Part shown: positions 1-7,886 of the stretch, piece after piece
Numbering within the stretch: the stretch's first letter is position 1
Layout: every line of letters starts with the position of its first letter
NCBI GenBank assembly: GCA_900770725.1
Contig: CAAGLL010000073.1
Location: forward strand, 1-37,647
Source of the DNA: an uncultured Succinivibrio sp.
Lineage (GTDB): Bacteria; Pseudomonadota; Gammaproteobacteria; Enterobacterales; Succinivibrionaceae
DNA: 37,647 bases
Direction of reading: 5' to 3'
Position numbers and translations under genes: made by a program
The notes under the pieces: generated by a model
The model's database searches: none
Told to the model about the DNA's origin: nothing
What the model saw: the letters and a program-made list of their open reading frames with translations, nothing else

Positions 1-168
1 CACTGGGGTGCGAGGAGGCGGATCTGGACTTGCAAGGATGCGGACTGGTTTGATGAAACGGACGGCAGTCGGAATGTTACGGACTGCCGTTCAAAGCTGC
101 TGCTGTTCGAAGTCTGCGGAAAGGTGATCGAAGCACATGGACAAGTGATCGAGGTTAAGCGGATTTAG
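1..168 (+). CDS. C-terminal end of an unrecognised protein (5' end outside window)
   Basis: An open frame runs from base 1 to a TAG at 166-168, giving the last 55 residues of a protein that starts outside the window. The tail is rich in charged residues and cysteines and ends in IEVKRI. Codon choice looks like real coding sequence, and the frame stops just where the convergent zinc-ribbon gene ends: the two stop regions overlap by four bases. I do not recognise the family. With only 55 residues no function can be given. Confidence 0.5.
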   Translation, partial: HWGARRRIWTCKDADWFDETDGSRNVTDCRSKLLLFEVCGKVIEAHGQVIEVKRI

Positions 169-386
169 CAATCAGGCGCAGATTCTGTGGCAGGAGATGT
201 CTTGTTATCAGCCTGGGGGACACGCAGCGCGATGATGACGGCTGCGCAGGCGACAGCGAGGGATGATGTTGAGAGGATTACAGGCAAGGCCCGCTTGAGC
301 CTTGCCCCGCCTGAAAGCGGCGTGCCGCACTTTGGGCAGAACAACGCGCCTTCCGGGGCTTCAGAACCGCATTTCTTGCAGCGCAT
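165..386 (-). CDS. Small zinc-ribbon membrane protein
   Basis: A 73-residue protein. It opens with two CxxC knuckles (CKKC at residues 3-6 and CPKC at 17-20), the classic zinc-ribbon of the zinc_ribbon_2 type, followed by a basic stretch and one hydrophobic helix at about residues 34-52, so the ribbon probably faces the cytoplasm. I chose the ATG at 386 because a GAGG lies 8 bases upstream and the ribbon starts immediately after it; an upstream in-frame ATG at 428 lacks a good ribosome site. It lies downstream of mscL on the same strand, separated by a 9-bp repeat tract. Such small ribbon-plus-helix proteins are common and mostly uncharacterised; no specific role is claimed. Confidence 0.7.
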   Translation of the reverse strand: MRCKKCGSEAPEGALFCPKCGTPLSGGARLKRALPVILSTSSLAVACAAVIIALRVPQADNKTSPATESAPDC

Positions 387-431
387 CAGGGGTACCTCGC
401 AAAGGCGCTCAGGTGAAGGCGCGGGCATTGT

Positions 432-485
432 GTTGCATCCGTTGCATCCATTGCAGCAGTTGCAACCGTTGCATCGGTTGCAACA
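432..485. repeat. Six copies of a 9-bp tandem repeat (GTTGCATCC type)
   Basis: Units begin at 432, 441, 450, 459, 468 and 477: GTTGCATCC, GTTGCATCC, ATTGCAGCA, GTTGCAACC, GTTGCATCG, GTTGCAACA. Two units contain the self-complementary GTTGCAAC. The tract lies between mscL and the zinc-ribbon gene, both on the minus strand. Read on that strand it gives a Cys-Asn-Gly/Arg repeat in frame with the zinc-ribbon protein but just after a stop (TGA 488-486). In another frame it gives a 25-residue Gln-rich mini-ORF (486 down to 409). Nine-base periodicity means length changes would preserve frame. Confidence 0.8.
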
Positions 486-516
486 TCAATGGCCCGGCTG
501 ACAGAGAGGAAGATGC

Positions 517-975
517 TTACTTGCCTTCGCCCTGCTTTTTGAGCAGATCGCGGATCTCCTTTAAGAGCTCGGCCTTCTCGTCGACCGGCGCAGGCTCGGC
601 GGCCTTTTCGGCGATGACCGCGTTCTTGACGCGGGCGAGCACCTTGATCGTCACGAAGATGGCGAACGCTATGATGATGAAGTCGAGCACGGTCTGGATG
701 AAGGCGCCGTAGCCGAGCACGATGGCGTCATGATCGGCGGTCCTCTCCTGGAGCGTGATCCCCAGATCCTTGAAGTCGACGCTGCCGACGAGCACGCCCA
801 CCAGAGGCATGATGATGTCGGACACGAGCGATGAGACTATCTTGCCGAAAGCGGTTCCGATGACGACACCGACTGCCATGTCGATGACGTTGCCCTTCAT
901 CGCGAAATCGCGGAATTCCTTTAAGAACGAGGTGCCCTTGCCGGCGACGCCCTTGACCTTGTCTTCAATGTTCAT
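517..975 (-). CDS. mscL: Large-conductance mechanosensitive channel MscL
   Basis: A 152-residue inner-membrane channel that opens under membrane tension to release solutes after osmotic downshock. The N-terminal amphipathic helix (KEFRDFAMKGNVIDMAVGVV) leads directly into the pore-lining TM1 with the glycine-rich AVGVVIGTAFGKIVSSLV motif; TM2 is at about residues 85-112 (FIQTVLDFIIIAFAIFVTIK), and the end carries the usual charged helix ELLKEIRDLLKKQ. The linker between TM2 and this helix is slightly long, making it a little larger than the usual ~136 residues. It starts 3 bases after the stop of the exonuclease gene, whose last codons hold its ribosome site (AGAGG), so the two are probably co-transcribed and translationally coupled. 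Confidence 0.97.
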   Translation of the reverse strand: MNIEDKVKGVAGKGTSFLKEFRDFAMKGNVIDMAVGVVIGTAFGKIVSSLVSDIIMPLVGVLVGSVDFKDLGITLQERTADHDAIVLGYGAFIQTVLDFIIIAFAIFVTIKVLARVKNAVIAEKAAEPAPVDEKAELLKEIRDLLKKQGEGK

Positions 976-978
976 GGA

Positions 979-1881
979 TTACCTCTGGAACTTGTAGCGG
1001 GTTTTGGCCGTCAGCACATCGACCGTGGCCTCGGATGCATTGTACAAGGACTGGAGCGAGGCGATCTGCTTCTCAGCCTCCTCCTTTGAACCCACAGTGA
1101 TGCTCCAGGCGTGGCTTTGGCCGTTGAAGCGGTACCCCATCTCCTTTAACTGATCCTTGATGTCAAATGGGCTTCCCACCGCAGTGACGCGGTAGGACTT
1201 GTGCAGCGCGCTCTCGATAAGCATCGAGAATGCCTCAGGCTCGATGTGCATGAGCCAGATGAGCGCGAGGGTGTCCACGTAGGCGCGGTGCGCCTCGTAG
1301 AACCAGCCGCGGGACATGTTGAGGTACTCAAGCTTCGCCCCGTGCCCGCTGCCTAGGGCATCCCACTGGATGTCCTTCAGCGAGCAGGCCCAGGAGAGGT
1401 TTGAGAGCACCGGGAAGCGGCGGTCGAAGAACGGCCGGTCGAACGAGGCGTTGTGGGCTACGACGAGCGGGCGGCCTGCGAGCATCGCGTTGACGCGATC
1501 CTCGTTGAAGGACTGCCCTGCCACCATCTCGTCGGTGATGTGGGTGAGGCTTTGGATCTCAAAGGGGATCGGGCGCTTGGGATCCTCGAACTCGTCGTAG
1601 AAGCTGTCGATGGAGAGCAGGATCTTGCGGTCGAAGGAGTAGGTGCAGCGCACCATCCCAAGCTCGATGATCTTGTCCTCGCCGCACTTGAGCCCGGTGG
1701 TCTCGGTGTCGAGGAACACCGCGTGGTGGATCCTCTCGCCCTCGATGGGCGGCACCAGCTCGAGCGGGAAGTGCTTCTCCATGCCCGGCACCGTGAGCGG
1801 GATGCGCTCGAGGAGCCTGAAGTCCTGGGGGCGCTTCTTGATGTCATCGAGGCGCTCGAGTGGAAACATATCTTGTGGCAT
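979..1881 (-). CDS. DnaQ-like DEDDh 3'-5' exonuclease
   Basis: A 300-residue protein of the DnaQ/epsilon superfamily. All five catalytic positions are visible: D58 and E60 in FLDTETTG (ExoI), D148 in VAHNASFDRPFF (ExoII), and H198 and D203 in HRAYVDTLAL (ExoIII epsilon). After residue about 225 comes a C-terminal domain with the GYRFNGQSHAWSITV pattern seen in stand-alone exonucleases that resemble Pol III epsilon. This suggests a DNA-trimming nuclease rather than the replicative proofreading subunit. The start ATG at 1881 has an AGG about 8 bases upstream. It is the first gene of a run with mscL. Substrate and pathway cannot be read from sequence. Confidence 0.88.
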   Translation of the reverse strand: MPQDMFPLERLDDIKKRPQDFRLLERIPLTVPGMEKHFPLELVPPIEGERIHHAVFLDTETTGLKCGEDKIIELGMVRCTYSFDRKILLSIDSFYDEFEDPKRPIPFEIQSLTHITDEMVAGQSFNEDRVNAMLAGRPLVVAHNASFDRPFFDRRFPVLSNLSWACSLKDIQWDALGSGHGAKLEYLNMSRGWFYEAHRAYVDTLALIWLMHIEPEAFSMLIESALHKSYRVTAVGSPFDIKDQLKEMGYRFNGQSHAWSITVGSKEEAEKQIASLQSLYNASEATVDVLTAKTRYKFQR

Positions 1882-2533
1882 TTGCTACCTGCCTGTATTG
1901 CTAAAGCTGCGATCCTTTCGTGAACCGCCGCGGCCGCCTCATCCTGCCCTGCCTGTGGCAGGCATGGATCCGCGGCCTAGATCCATCAACAAGCCGCCGT
2001 CAATTCCAGGGGCGAACCAGCAGCACTTGCATTCATATCCAGCCTTGGGATGCACACGCTGATCGATTTTTCAATCAGATCAACCTCATAATGCCGCAAT
2101 TTCAAGGCGGAGAGCTCGCTTGCATCGGCGGCGGTGAAGGGCATGGATCGATCCATATCTTACACACTATAGTCTGAATTTATGAACATTTCCAGCACTT
2201 GCGGAAAGTTTTGTGATTAGTCTTTAAAGGATGCGCACCTAAAGCACTTGCTCTGAGCTTCAAGCTGGACGCCCAGCTACGGGCGCGCTCCTGCCGCGTG
2301 CCTTTGAGAAAGGCGGCGCGAGGCTTCAGCGCGGAGCTCTGGCTGCGCAAGAAGCGGCGCCGCGCTTCCTCTTCGGGTTGGCAATTCTGGAAGTGACCTG
2401 CCCCTCAGGCGCGGCCATGCCCTGGCAGGGCTGGCACGCAGGATCAGGCAGGCCCTGCCAATTGGCAGGGCCTGCGGCCTCCTCAAAGGAGGCCTTACGC
2501 GGTCTTGGCCGTGCTGGCAGACAGCAGGCTCAA
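1882..2533. other. 650-bp intergenic region with palindromes, no convincing gene
   Basis: No frame here has a credible start, ribosome site and coding pattern. It holds a perfect 14-bp palindrome ATGGATCGATCCAT (2143-2156), an ATTGCGGCATTA-type motif (reverse strand, 2089-2100) that recurs upstream of other genes, a TGCAC...AGATCAA stretch (2051-2082) resembling the repeats near 21.6 kb, and a group of strong hairpins at 2413-2494. The part above 1881 must hold the promoter for the exonuclease-mscL run. Confidence 0.5.
2448..2494. repeat. Perfect 28-bp palindrome abutting a second hairpin
   Basis: Bases 2448-2475 are a perfect palindrome centred on AATT (arms GCAGGCCCTGCCAA), immediately followed by a hairpin with arms GGCCTCCT / AGGAGGCC (2476-2494, loop CAA). 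A related imperfect hairpin with the same GCCCTG/CAGGGC core lies at 2413-2434. They sit 40-120 bases after the nitroreductase stop and have no T-run, so they resemble transcript-end stabilising REP-like elements rather than an intrinsic terminator. Confidence 0.7.
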
Positions 2534-3181
2534 TCAGATGCGGCGCTCGATGACGTCCTCAAACGGCAGGCGGCTCTTGGGGCGCTTGTCCAGGGTGTTG
2601 CTGTCCTTGCCGGCCCTGTAGCCAAAGAGGATGCAGGTTGCGACCTTGAACCCATTGCCATCAAGCCCTAGGAGCTTGGTGGCCTTCTGCATGTCAAAGC
2701 CCTCGCAGGCGGTGGAGTCCACGCCGTAGGAGGCTGCGGCGCAGAGGGCGACGCCCATGGCGATGTAGGTCTGCTTGGCCTGCCACTCGTCAGGTCCGTC
2801 AGTCTGCTCGTGGGCCTTGGCGAAGCTCAGCAGGCCGTCGGCCACCTTCTGCTCCATGTCCGCTCCCTGGCGCCCGTCGGCGGTCATCTTGGCGGAGACC
2901 TTCTGCGCCCAGGCAGGATCGGCGCTGTCCTTGTAGCACAGCACCATCACCTTGTCGCAGCCGTCGTAGCGCTGGATGTTGAAGTCGGCGATGGCAGGGC
3001 GCATCACGGCCTTCTGCGCGTCGGACTCAAGCGTGATGAAGCGCCAGCCCTGCATGTTCACCGAGCTTGGGGAGAGGCGCACGCACTCTAGGATCTTCTT
3101 CCAAGTCTCCTCGGGGATGCGCTTCTCATGGTCGTAGTACTTGGTGGTGTAGCGCTCTTGCATCAGGGTCAGGAAATCCAT
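2534..3181 (-). CDS. NfsB-type oxygen-insensitive NAD(P)H nitroreductase
   Basis: A 215-residue FMN flavoenzyme of the NfsB/dihydropteridine-reductase branch, cytoplasmic. These enzymes reduce nitroaromatics and quinones by two electrons using NAD(P)H. Visible landmarks are the N-terminal RYTTKYYD, the FMN-contacting SPSSVNMQGWRF block, the central GVALCAAASYGVDSTACEGFD segment, and the C-terminal FGYRAGKD...RPKSRLPFEDVI. I start it at the ATG at 3181, which has AAGGAG 7 bases upstream; a longer frame to 3247 has no support. It is divergent from the dicarboxylate/amino-acid symporter. Natural substrate unknown. Confidence 0.92.
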   Translation of the reverse strand: MDFLTLMQERYTTKYYDHEKRIPEETWKKILECVRLSPSSVNMQGWRFITLESDAQKAVMRPAIADFNIQRYDGCDKVMVLCYKDSADPAWAQKVSAKMTADGRQGADMEQKVADGLLSFAKAHEQTDGPDEWQAKQTYIAMGVALCAAASYGVDSTACEGFDMQKATKLLGLDGNGFKVATCILFGYRAGKDSNTLDKRPKSRLPFEDVIERRI

Positions 3182-3219
3182 CGCTTTGCTCCTTAGGCTT
3201 AAAGCTTCTTGTACCTCAT

Positions 3220-3238
3220 GCCCGGGGCAGCCCCGGGC
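3220..3238. other. GC-rich hairpin in divergent intergenic region
   Basis: Arms GCCCGGGG and CCCCGGGC with a 3-base loop form a perfect 8-bp stem, 39 bases before the nitroreductase start on its transcript side. It could lie in the 5' leader or act as an operator. No T-run follows on either strand. Confidence 0.5.
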
Positions 3239-3432
3239 CTTGTTCATGCCCTCGGGATCCGGAAGCGCAGGCCTTGCAATGCCTGAGTCGCAGAGGCGGG
3301 GCGATCATGCTTGGTGATATCATAGCTTGCGCATGAAGGCAGGCGGCAAAGCGCCATGCCCACGCGAAAAACATTTGCAAAAACCACAGATTGGCGCAGG
3401 CAGGAAATGCCGCGCCTTCCCCGGGAGGAATA

Positions 3433-4737
3433 ATGGCTCAATCCAACAGGGCGGATCAGGCGGCTCAGGCTGTCATCAACGACATCGCCCACAACAAGGC
3501 CAAGAGGGTCCGCACCGCGGTGCTCTACATCGCAGGACTCGTGATCGGCGCCTTCATCGGCTACCTCAACATCGCCGGCCTCAATGACCTCATGTCGTTC
3601 ATCGCCACGGTGTTCACCAGGCTCTTCAGCCTCGTGGCCGTGCCGGTCATCGCGCTCTCGCTCATCAACACCCTGGCGCGCCTGAACCACGGCTCCAACG
3701 GCGGGACCATCTTCGGGCACACCGTGTTCTACACCCTGCTGACCACGATCCTCGCCGCCGCGCTGGCCGCCACCATCTTCACGATCGTGCAGCCTGCGAA
3801 CGTGCCCTCGTCGATCACCGCCGCAGCGAGCATCGACGCGGCCGCCGTCGGCCATGGCGAGACCTACTACTCGCACATCATCAGCGTGATCCCCAACAAC
3901 ATCCTCCAGCCCTTCGTCTCAGGCAACGTGCTCTCGGTGCTCATCATCGCCGCGGCGCTGGGCCTCGGGCTTGCCGCGATGCCGCACTCCGATGCCCGCA
4001 CCGCGGTCGTGAGGGTCTTCACCGGACTTCAGGATCTGCTTTTCATCCTGATCCACTGGCTCATCGCCGTGCTGCCCATCGGCATCATCGCCTTCACCGC
4101 GCAGCTGGTGACCCAGCTTGAGGCCGGCGTGATCCTAGGCGGCATCGCCCAGTACTTCGGCGTGGTGCTCTCTGCAAACTTCATCCAGATGCTCGTGATC
4201 CTGCCGCTTCTTCTGATGATCCGCGGGCTCAACCCGCTCAAGATCGCCCGCGGCATGGCCCCGGCGCTCATGGTCGCGCTCTTCTCGAAGTCCTCTGCCG
4301 GCACCCTGCCCGTCACGCTGGCCTCGGCTGAGGACAACCTGGGCGTCGACCACCGCGTCTCGCGCTTCGTGCTGCCCATCTGCACCACCATCAACATGAA
4401 CGGCTGCGCGGCCTTCATCCTCGTGACCTCCATCTACCTGATGCAGAACGCGGGCATCGAGATCTCCGCCGCCACCCTCGTGACCTGGGTCTTCATCGCG
4501 ACCATCGCCGCAGTCGGCAACGCCGGCGTCCCGATGGGCTGCTTCTTCCTGACCCTCTCGCTGCTCTCCTCCATGAACGTCCCGGTGGACCTCATGGGCG
4601 TGATCCTCCCGGTGTATGCCGTGATCGACATGATCGAGACCTGCCTCAACGTCTGGTCCGACTCGTGCGTCTGCAACATCGTGAACAAGGAACTCAAGGG
4701 CAGGCTGCCAGAGGTTGAATCCTCGGCAGAGGCCTGA
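3433..4737 (+). CDS. Dicarboxylate/amino acid:cation symporter (DAACS family)
   Basis: A 434-residue inner-membrane symporter of the GltP/DctA/SstT superfamily, which couples uptake of dicarboxylates or amino acids to Na+ or H+. Family features are the serine-rich HP1 loop SKSSAGTLPVTL, the TM7 motif NMNGCAAF (NMDGT in many members), HP2 AAVGNAGVPMGCFF, and the TM8 stretch IDMIETCLNVWSDSC in place of the DRxRTxxNVxGD of glutamate transporters. The altered TM7 and TM8 residues argue against a plain glutamate carrier, but the substrate cannot be named. The start at 3433 is fixed by a strong GGGAGGAA ribosome site. A hairpin terminator follows at 4743. Confidence 0.92.
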   Translation: MAQSNRADQAAQAVINDIAHNKAKRVRTAVLYIAGLVIGAFIGYLNIAGLNDLMSFIATVFTRLFSLVAVPVIALSLINTLARLNHGSNGGTIFGHTVFYTLLTTILAAALAATIFTIVQPANVPSSITAAASIDAAAVGHGETYYSHIISVIPNNILQPFVSGNVLSVLIIAAALGLGLAAMPHSDARTAVVRVFTGLQDLLFILIHWLIAVLPIGIIAFTAQLVTQLEAGVILGGIAQYFGVVLSANFIQMLVILPLLLMIRGLNPLKIARGMAPALMVALFSKSSAGTLPVTLASAEDNLGVDHRVSRFVLPICTTINMNGCAAFILVTSIYLMQNAGIEISAATLVTWVFIATIAAVGNAGVPMGCFFLTLSLLSSMNVPVDLMGVILPVYAVIDMIETCLNVWSDSCVCNIVNKELKGRLPEVESSAEA

Positions 4738-4742
4738 CGCGT

Positions 4743-4768
4743 GCAGGGCCGCCACATGGCGGCCCTGC
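4743..4768 (+). terminator. Hairpin terminator after the symporter
   Basis: Arms GCAGGGCCGCC / GGCGGCCCTGC, perfect 11-bp stem with a 4-base loop, followed by GCTTTCAT. It lies 5 bases after the symporter stop. The T-run is short, so it may be a weak intrinsic terminator or a mRNA end stabiliser. Confidence 0.6.
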
Positions 4769-4842
4769 GCTTTCATGGGGGCCCCAAAGCCCCCGACCGT
4801 TTCAAAACCACTTAGCTCATCAAGCTTTAGGAGTCATAAAAA

Positions 4843-5967
4843 ATGGCACACATCCTCCCTCCGTTCAGGGCTGACCACGTGGGGTCGTTCCTCCGCACCG
4901 ACGCGGTGGCGAACGCCCGCGCGATGTTCCACAAGGGCTTAATCTCCCGCGACGACCTCACCAAGGTCGAGGACGAGGAGATCGCAAAGCTCGTTCAGAA
5001 GGAGAAGGAGTGCGGCCTCAAGGCCGTGACCGACGGCGAGTTCCGCCGCGCCTTCTGGCACCTCGACTTCCTCGTGGGCCTCAACGGCGTCGAGAACGTC
5101 GCGGCCAAGGCCTGGTCCACCCACTTCCAGGGCACCCAGCCCAAGGCCACTACCGCGGTCATCACCGGCAAGGTCGGCTTCCCCAAGGATCACCCCTTCC
5201 TCGACGCCTTCAGGCGCCTCAAGAAGATCGCGGGGGACACCATGGTGAAGTTCACCATCCCCTCGCCTTCGATGCTCTACCAGATCTGCATCGTCCGCGA
5301 CAAGGACTATCAGCCGATCCCGATGTACAAGGACAACGACGCGCTGCTGCTCTCGGACATCGAGAAGACCTGGACCGATGCGATGCTCGCCCTGTACAGC
5401 GAGGGCTGCCGCTACCTCCAGTTCGACGACACTTCCTGGGGCGAGTTCTGCTCGGATGAGAAGACCAAGCTCTACTCCTCCTACGGGCGCGATTTGAAGA
5501 AGGTGCAGGAGAACTACGTCAAGGTGCTAAACGGCATCCTCTCGCACAAGCCTGCGGACATGACCGTCACCATGCACATCTGCCGCGGCAACTTCCGCTC
5601 GACCTGGTTCTCCTCCGGCGGCTACGAGCCGGTGGCCGAGCTGCTCTTCGGGCACTGCAATGTCGACGGCTTCTTCCTCGAGTACGACTCCGACCGCGCC
5701 GGCGACTTCAAGCCGCTGCGCTTCATCAAGGATCAGACCGTGGTGCTCGGCCTCATCACCTCGAAGTTCCCCGAGCTTGAGGACGAGGAGATGGTCAAGG
5801 GCCGCATCAAGGAAGCCTCCCAGTACGTGCCGCTTGAAAGGCTCTGCCTCTCCACCCAGTGCGGCTTCTCCTCGACCGAGGAGGGCAACAAGCTCACTCA
5901 GGAGCAGCAGTGGGCCAAGCTCAAGCTGGTCGTGAAGATCGCAAGGGAAGTCTGGAAGGACGCCTGA
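4843..5967 (+). CDS. Cobalamin-independent methionine synthase-like methyltransferase (MetE C-domain, YxjG/YxjH type)
   Basis: A 374-residue single-domain relative of the catalytic half of MetE. It begins with the substrate loop RADHVGSFLR (residues 9-18) and shows all four expected zinc ligands: H245 and C247 in MHICRGN, E280 in FFLEYDSD, and C340 in STQCGFSS. The zinc site activates a thiol such as homocysteine for methylation. The N-terminal folate-binding duplicate of full MetE is absent, as in the YxjG/YxjH proteins, so the methyl donor is uncertain. A TTTAGGAG ribosome site precedes the ATG, and a strong terminator follows at 6008. Confidence 0.92.
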   Translation: MAHILPPFRADHVGSFLRTDAVANARAMFHKGLISRDDLTKVEDEEIAKLVQKEKECGLKAVTDGEFRRAFWHLDFLVGLNGVENVAAKAWSTHFQGTQPKATTAVITGKVGFPKDHPFLDAFRRLKKIAGDTMVKFTIPSPSMLYQICIVRDKDYQPIPMYKDNDALLLSDIEKTWTDAMLALYSEGCRYLQFDDTSWGEFCSDEKTKLYSSYGRDLKKVQENYVKVLNGILSHKPADMTVTMHICRGNFRSTWFSSGGYEPVAELLFGHCNVDGFFLEYDSDRAGDFKPLRFIKDQTVVLGLITSKFPELEDEEMVKGRIKEASQYVPLERLCLSTQCGFSSTEEGNKLTQEQQWAKLKLVVKIAREVWKDA

Positions 5968-6007
5968 TCGAAGGCCTGTGCCTTCTTGATTTGACATGAA
6001 TTGAAAC

Positions 6008-6036
6008 GCCCCGGAGCTCGCGCCCCGGGGCTTTTT
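6008..6036 (+). terminator. Intrinsic terminator after the methyltransferase
   Basis: Stem GCCCCGG / CCGGGGC with a short loop, directly followed by TTTTT (6032-6036), 40 bases after the methyltransferase stop. This is a textbook rho-independent terminator. Confidence 0.9.
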
Positions 6037-6139
6037 GATGTCCGCGCCAAAGTACGCGGCTCCTTCCATGCGGCTGGGATGCTGACGGAGGCCGGCCTGG
6101 CGCCGCAGGCGGCGCTGCGCCTGAGGCGGCGCTTAGGAC

Positions 6140-7693
6140 TCAGGCCTTCTTCTTGTCCTGCTGGCCTTTTGAGATCTTGAGGAAGCGGTCGATCTCAGGC
6201 TTGGTTATGAGTTCGCAGTCAAGCGTGATCCCAGATGAGGACTCGATGGCGTCGGTGAGCGCCGTCCGCTCGAAGATCCCGCTTGCGCAGCTGCCAACCG
6301 TGGTGACGTCCATCGAGCGCAGGGCGCCTGCAGCCTCGGTGCGGGAGACTGGACGCCCGAGCGCCTTGGAGGCCCCCATTGCGGTGATGGAGAGCGCGAG
6401 ATCGGCAAGGTAGCCAACCGCTGCTGAGAAGGCTTCAGCCTCCGATGGCGCGCAGGAGGAGCAGATCTTAAAGCACATCGGGCACAGCGGCGCGTCGGCC
6501 CTGTAGAGCGCCCGATCCTCGATGCGCAAGATGGCGGCCTGCGCGCACTCCTGCGTGGGCAGCACGCCTTCGAGCGCCGAGGTCGAGACTGCGGCATAGC
6601 CGTCGTAGCGCGCCTCCTTTAAGAGCGCCTCCTCATCGGAGTCCATCGCCCCGCGGGCGCGGGATCTCAGCATGGCCTCGCGAAGCCTCGGCGAGAAGAT
6701 CGCAATGAGCCTCCTTCCCTCCTCGTCCTGTAGGGCCTTATGGTAGATGGCCCCGCCGACCGAGCTCGGGTAAGGCGGGATCCCGGCCTTGAGGCTGCCG
6801 TTTTCGATGTCGCGCCAGGGGGCGTCGGGATCGGAGGCGCGCTTGCGGTCCTTCTTCTGAAGATCGGCAAGCCTCGCGGCCTTGAGGCAGAGGACATTTC
6901 CGCGCTCCCCCAGGCAACGCGGCGCCTTGCCGTCCTCGGAGATCGCGATGAGCTTGGCGCCATTTTGGGCATAGGCTGCGGCAACGGCCTTGAGATCCAC
7001 ATCAGACGGCCTCCCGGCGCCCTTTGCCTTGCACAGGAGCGGCAGGCCCTGCCCGTCGCGCCAGATGCGCACCCAGCCAAAATCGCCTTCCATGCTGTTG
7101 CATACGAGGCTCTTGAATGAGAGATCCTTCGATTTGAGAAGCGAGGGCGCCAGATCTGACGCGAGATCGCCTGCGCGCAGCAATGCCTGCCTCATGCTGA
7201 TCGCCATGCTGCCGGTGCCGCCGTCCTCCATCCCAAGAAGCGGCCTTGCCTTGAGCCTGGCGCCTAAGGAGAGGGCCCTTTCCATGACGCAGCGCATCAG
7301 GATCGACTCAAGCTCGTCCTTGTCCTGGCATGAGGCCTCGGCGAAGCCCTTGGAGGCGGCATCGCCGAAGCCCGCGCCATAGAGCGCCTTTTGCAGGATC
7401 ATCCATCCTGCGTTGAAGATCCTGCACTGGCCATGATCGTAGCGCCTGCCGGCGGGGGCGCTGACCGCAGCGGTCCTGGGGAGCGCGCCCTGGCGCTTTT
7501 GCTCGTTGAGTTGCGCCACATGATCGCGGCACCACTTCTCGACGTCCGCGCCAGGCCCGAGCTTCTCCTGGAGTTCCTCCATGGTGCCGAGCCTCTCGAT
7601 GGTCCTGGTCGAGACCGCGCCGTTCTCCTTGCGGTAGCTCTCGGCCACGTAGTAGGTCGTGGCCCGTCCGGTCTTTAGGATCCGAAGCTTCAT
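6140..7693 (-). CDS. IS1634/IS4-type transposase homologue with degenerate catalytic triad
   Basis: A 517-residue protein. The N-terminus (YYVAESYRKENGAVSTRTIE, then RLGTMEEL) is the usual opening of IS1634-like transposases, and LLKEARYDGYAAVSTSAL matches their late YDGf..vT block. The triad looks lost: the YDxTS block reads LVCNSM, the ADRG block reads AISEDGK, and the Y..K..E..F helix reads YRADAPLCPMCFK. The frame is intact, with a strong GGGAGGG ribosome site, and I see no terminal inverted repeats or target duplication. It could be a decaying insertion sequence or a domesticated protein. A CPMCFKICSSC cluster in the region of the missing glutamate might bind metal; that is inference. 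Confidence 0.65.
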   Translation of the reverse strand: MKLRILKTGRATTYYVAESYRKENGAVSTRTIERLGTMEELQEKLGPGADVEKWCRDHVAQLNEQKRQGALPRTAAVSAPAGRRYDHGQCRIFNAGWMILQKALYGAGFGDAASKGFAEASCQDKDELESILMRCVMERALSLGARLKARPLLGMEDGGTGSMAISMRQALLRAGDLASDLAPSLLKSKDLSFKSLVCNSMEGDFGWVRIWRDGQGLPLLCKAKGAGRPSDVDLKAVAAAYAQNGAKLIAISEDGKAPRCLGERGNVLCLKAARLADLQKKDRKRASDPDAPWRDIENGSLKAGIPPYPSSVGGAIYHKALQDEEGRRLIAIFSPRLREAMLRSRARGAMDSDEEALLKEARYDGYAAVSTSALEGVLPTQECAQAAILRIEDRALYRADAPLCPMCFKICSSCAPSEAEAFSAAVGYLADLALSITAMGASKALGRPVSRTEAAGALRSMDVTTVGSCASGIFERTALTDAIESSSGITLDCELITKPEIDRFLKISKGQQDKKKA

Positions 7694-7720
7694 TTACCCT
7701 CCCTCTCTTGCGGTTGCGCC

Positions 7721-7776
7721 GCCATGCCGCGGGCATGGCAAAGGGCGCGCCCAAGGCGCCGCCTTATGGGCGGCGC
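7721..7776. repeat. Two consecutive strong hairpins
   Basis: Hairpin one has arms GCCATGCC / GGCATGGC (7721-7739); hairpin two has arms GCGCCGCC / GGCGGCGC (7756-7776, loop TTATG). They lie between the Sel1 gene (stop at 7887) and the transposase-like gene (start at 7693) on the minus strand and may end the Sel1 transcript, though no T-run follows. Confidence 0.5.
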
Positions 7777-7886
7777 TGTCGCGCGCTCACGCGCATGGCC
7801 TTCACTCAAATGCCTTGATTCTCAAATGATGGAGCGCCCATGTTAACTGCGCAACTCCCGGCAGTCTGGGCGATGGAATTGCCGCG

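Noticed and set aside
432..485. CRISPR-like array
   Set aside because: The units are contiguous 9-mers with no spacers and no cas genes nearby; it is a simple tandem repeat.
1453..1923. Long open frame antisense to the exonuclease gene
   Set aside because: A mirror of the GC-rich third-position bias of the real gene; no ribosome site or known domain.
4135..4776. 213-codon frame antisense to the symporter
   Set aside because: His/Asp/Glu-rich translation typical of the reverse strand of a membrane-protein gene.
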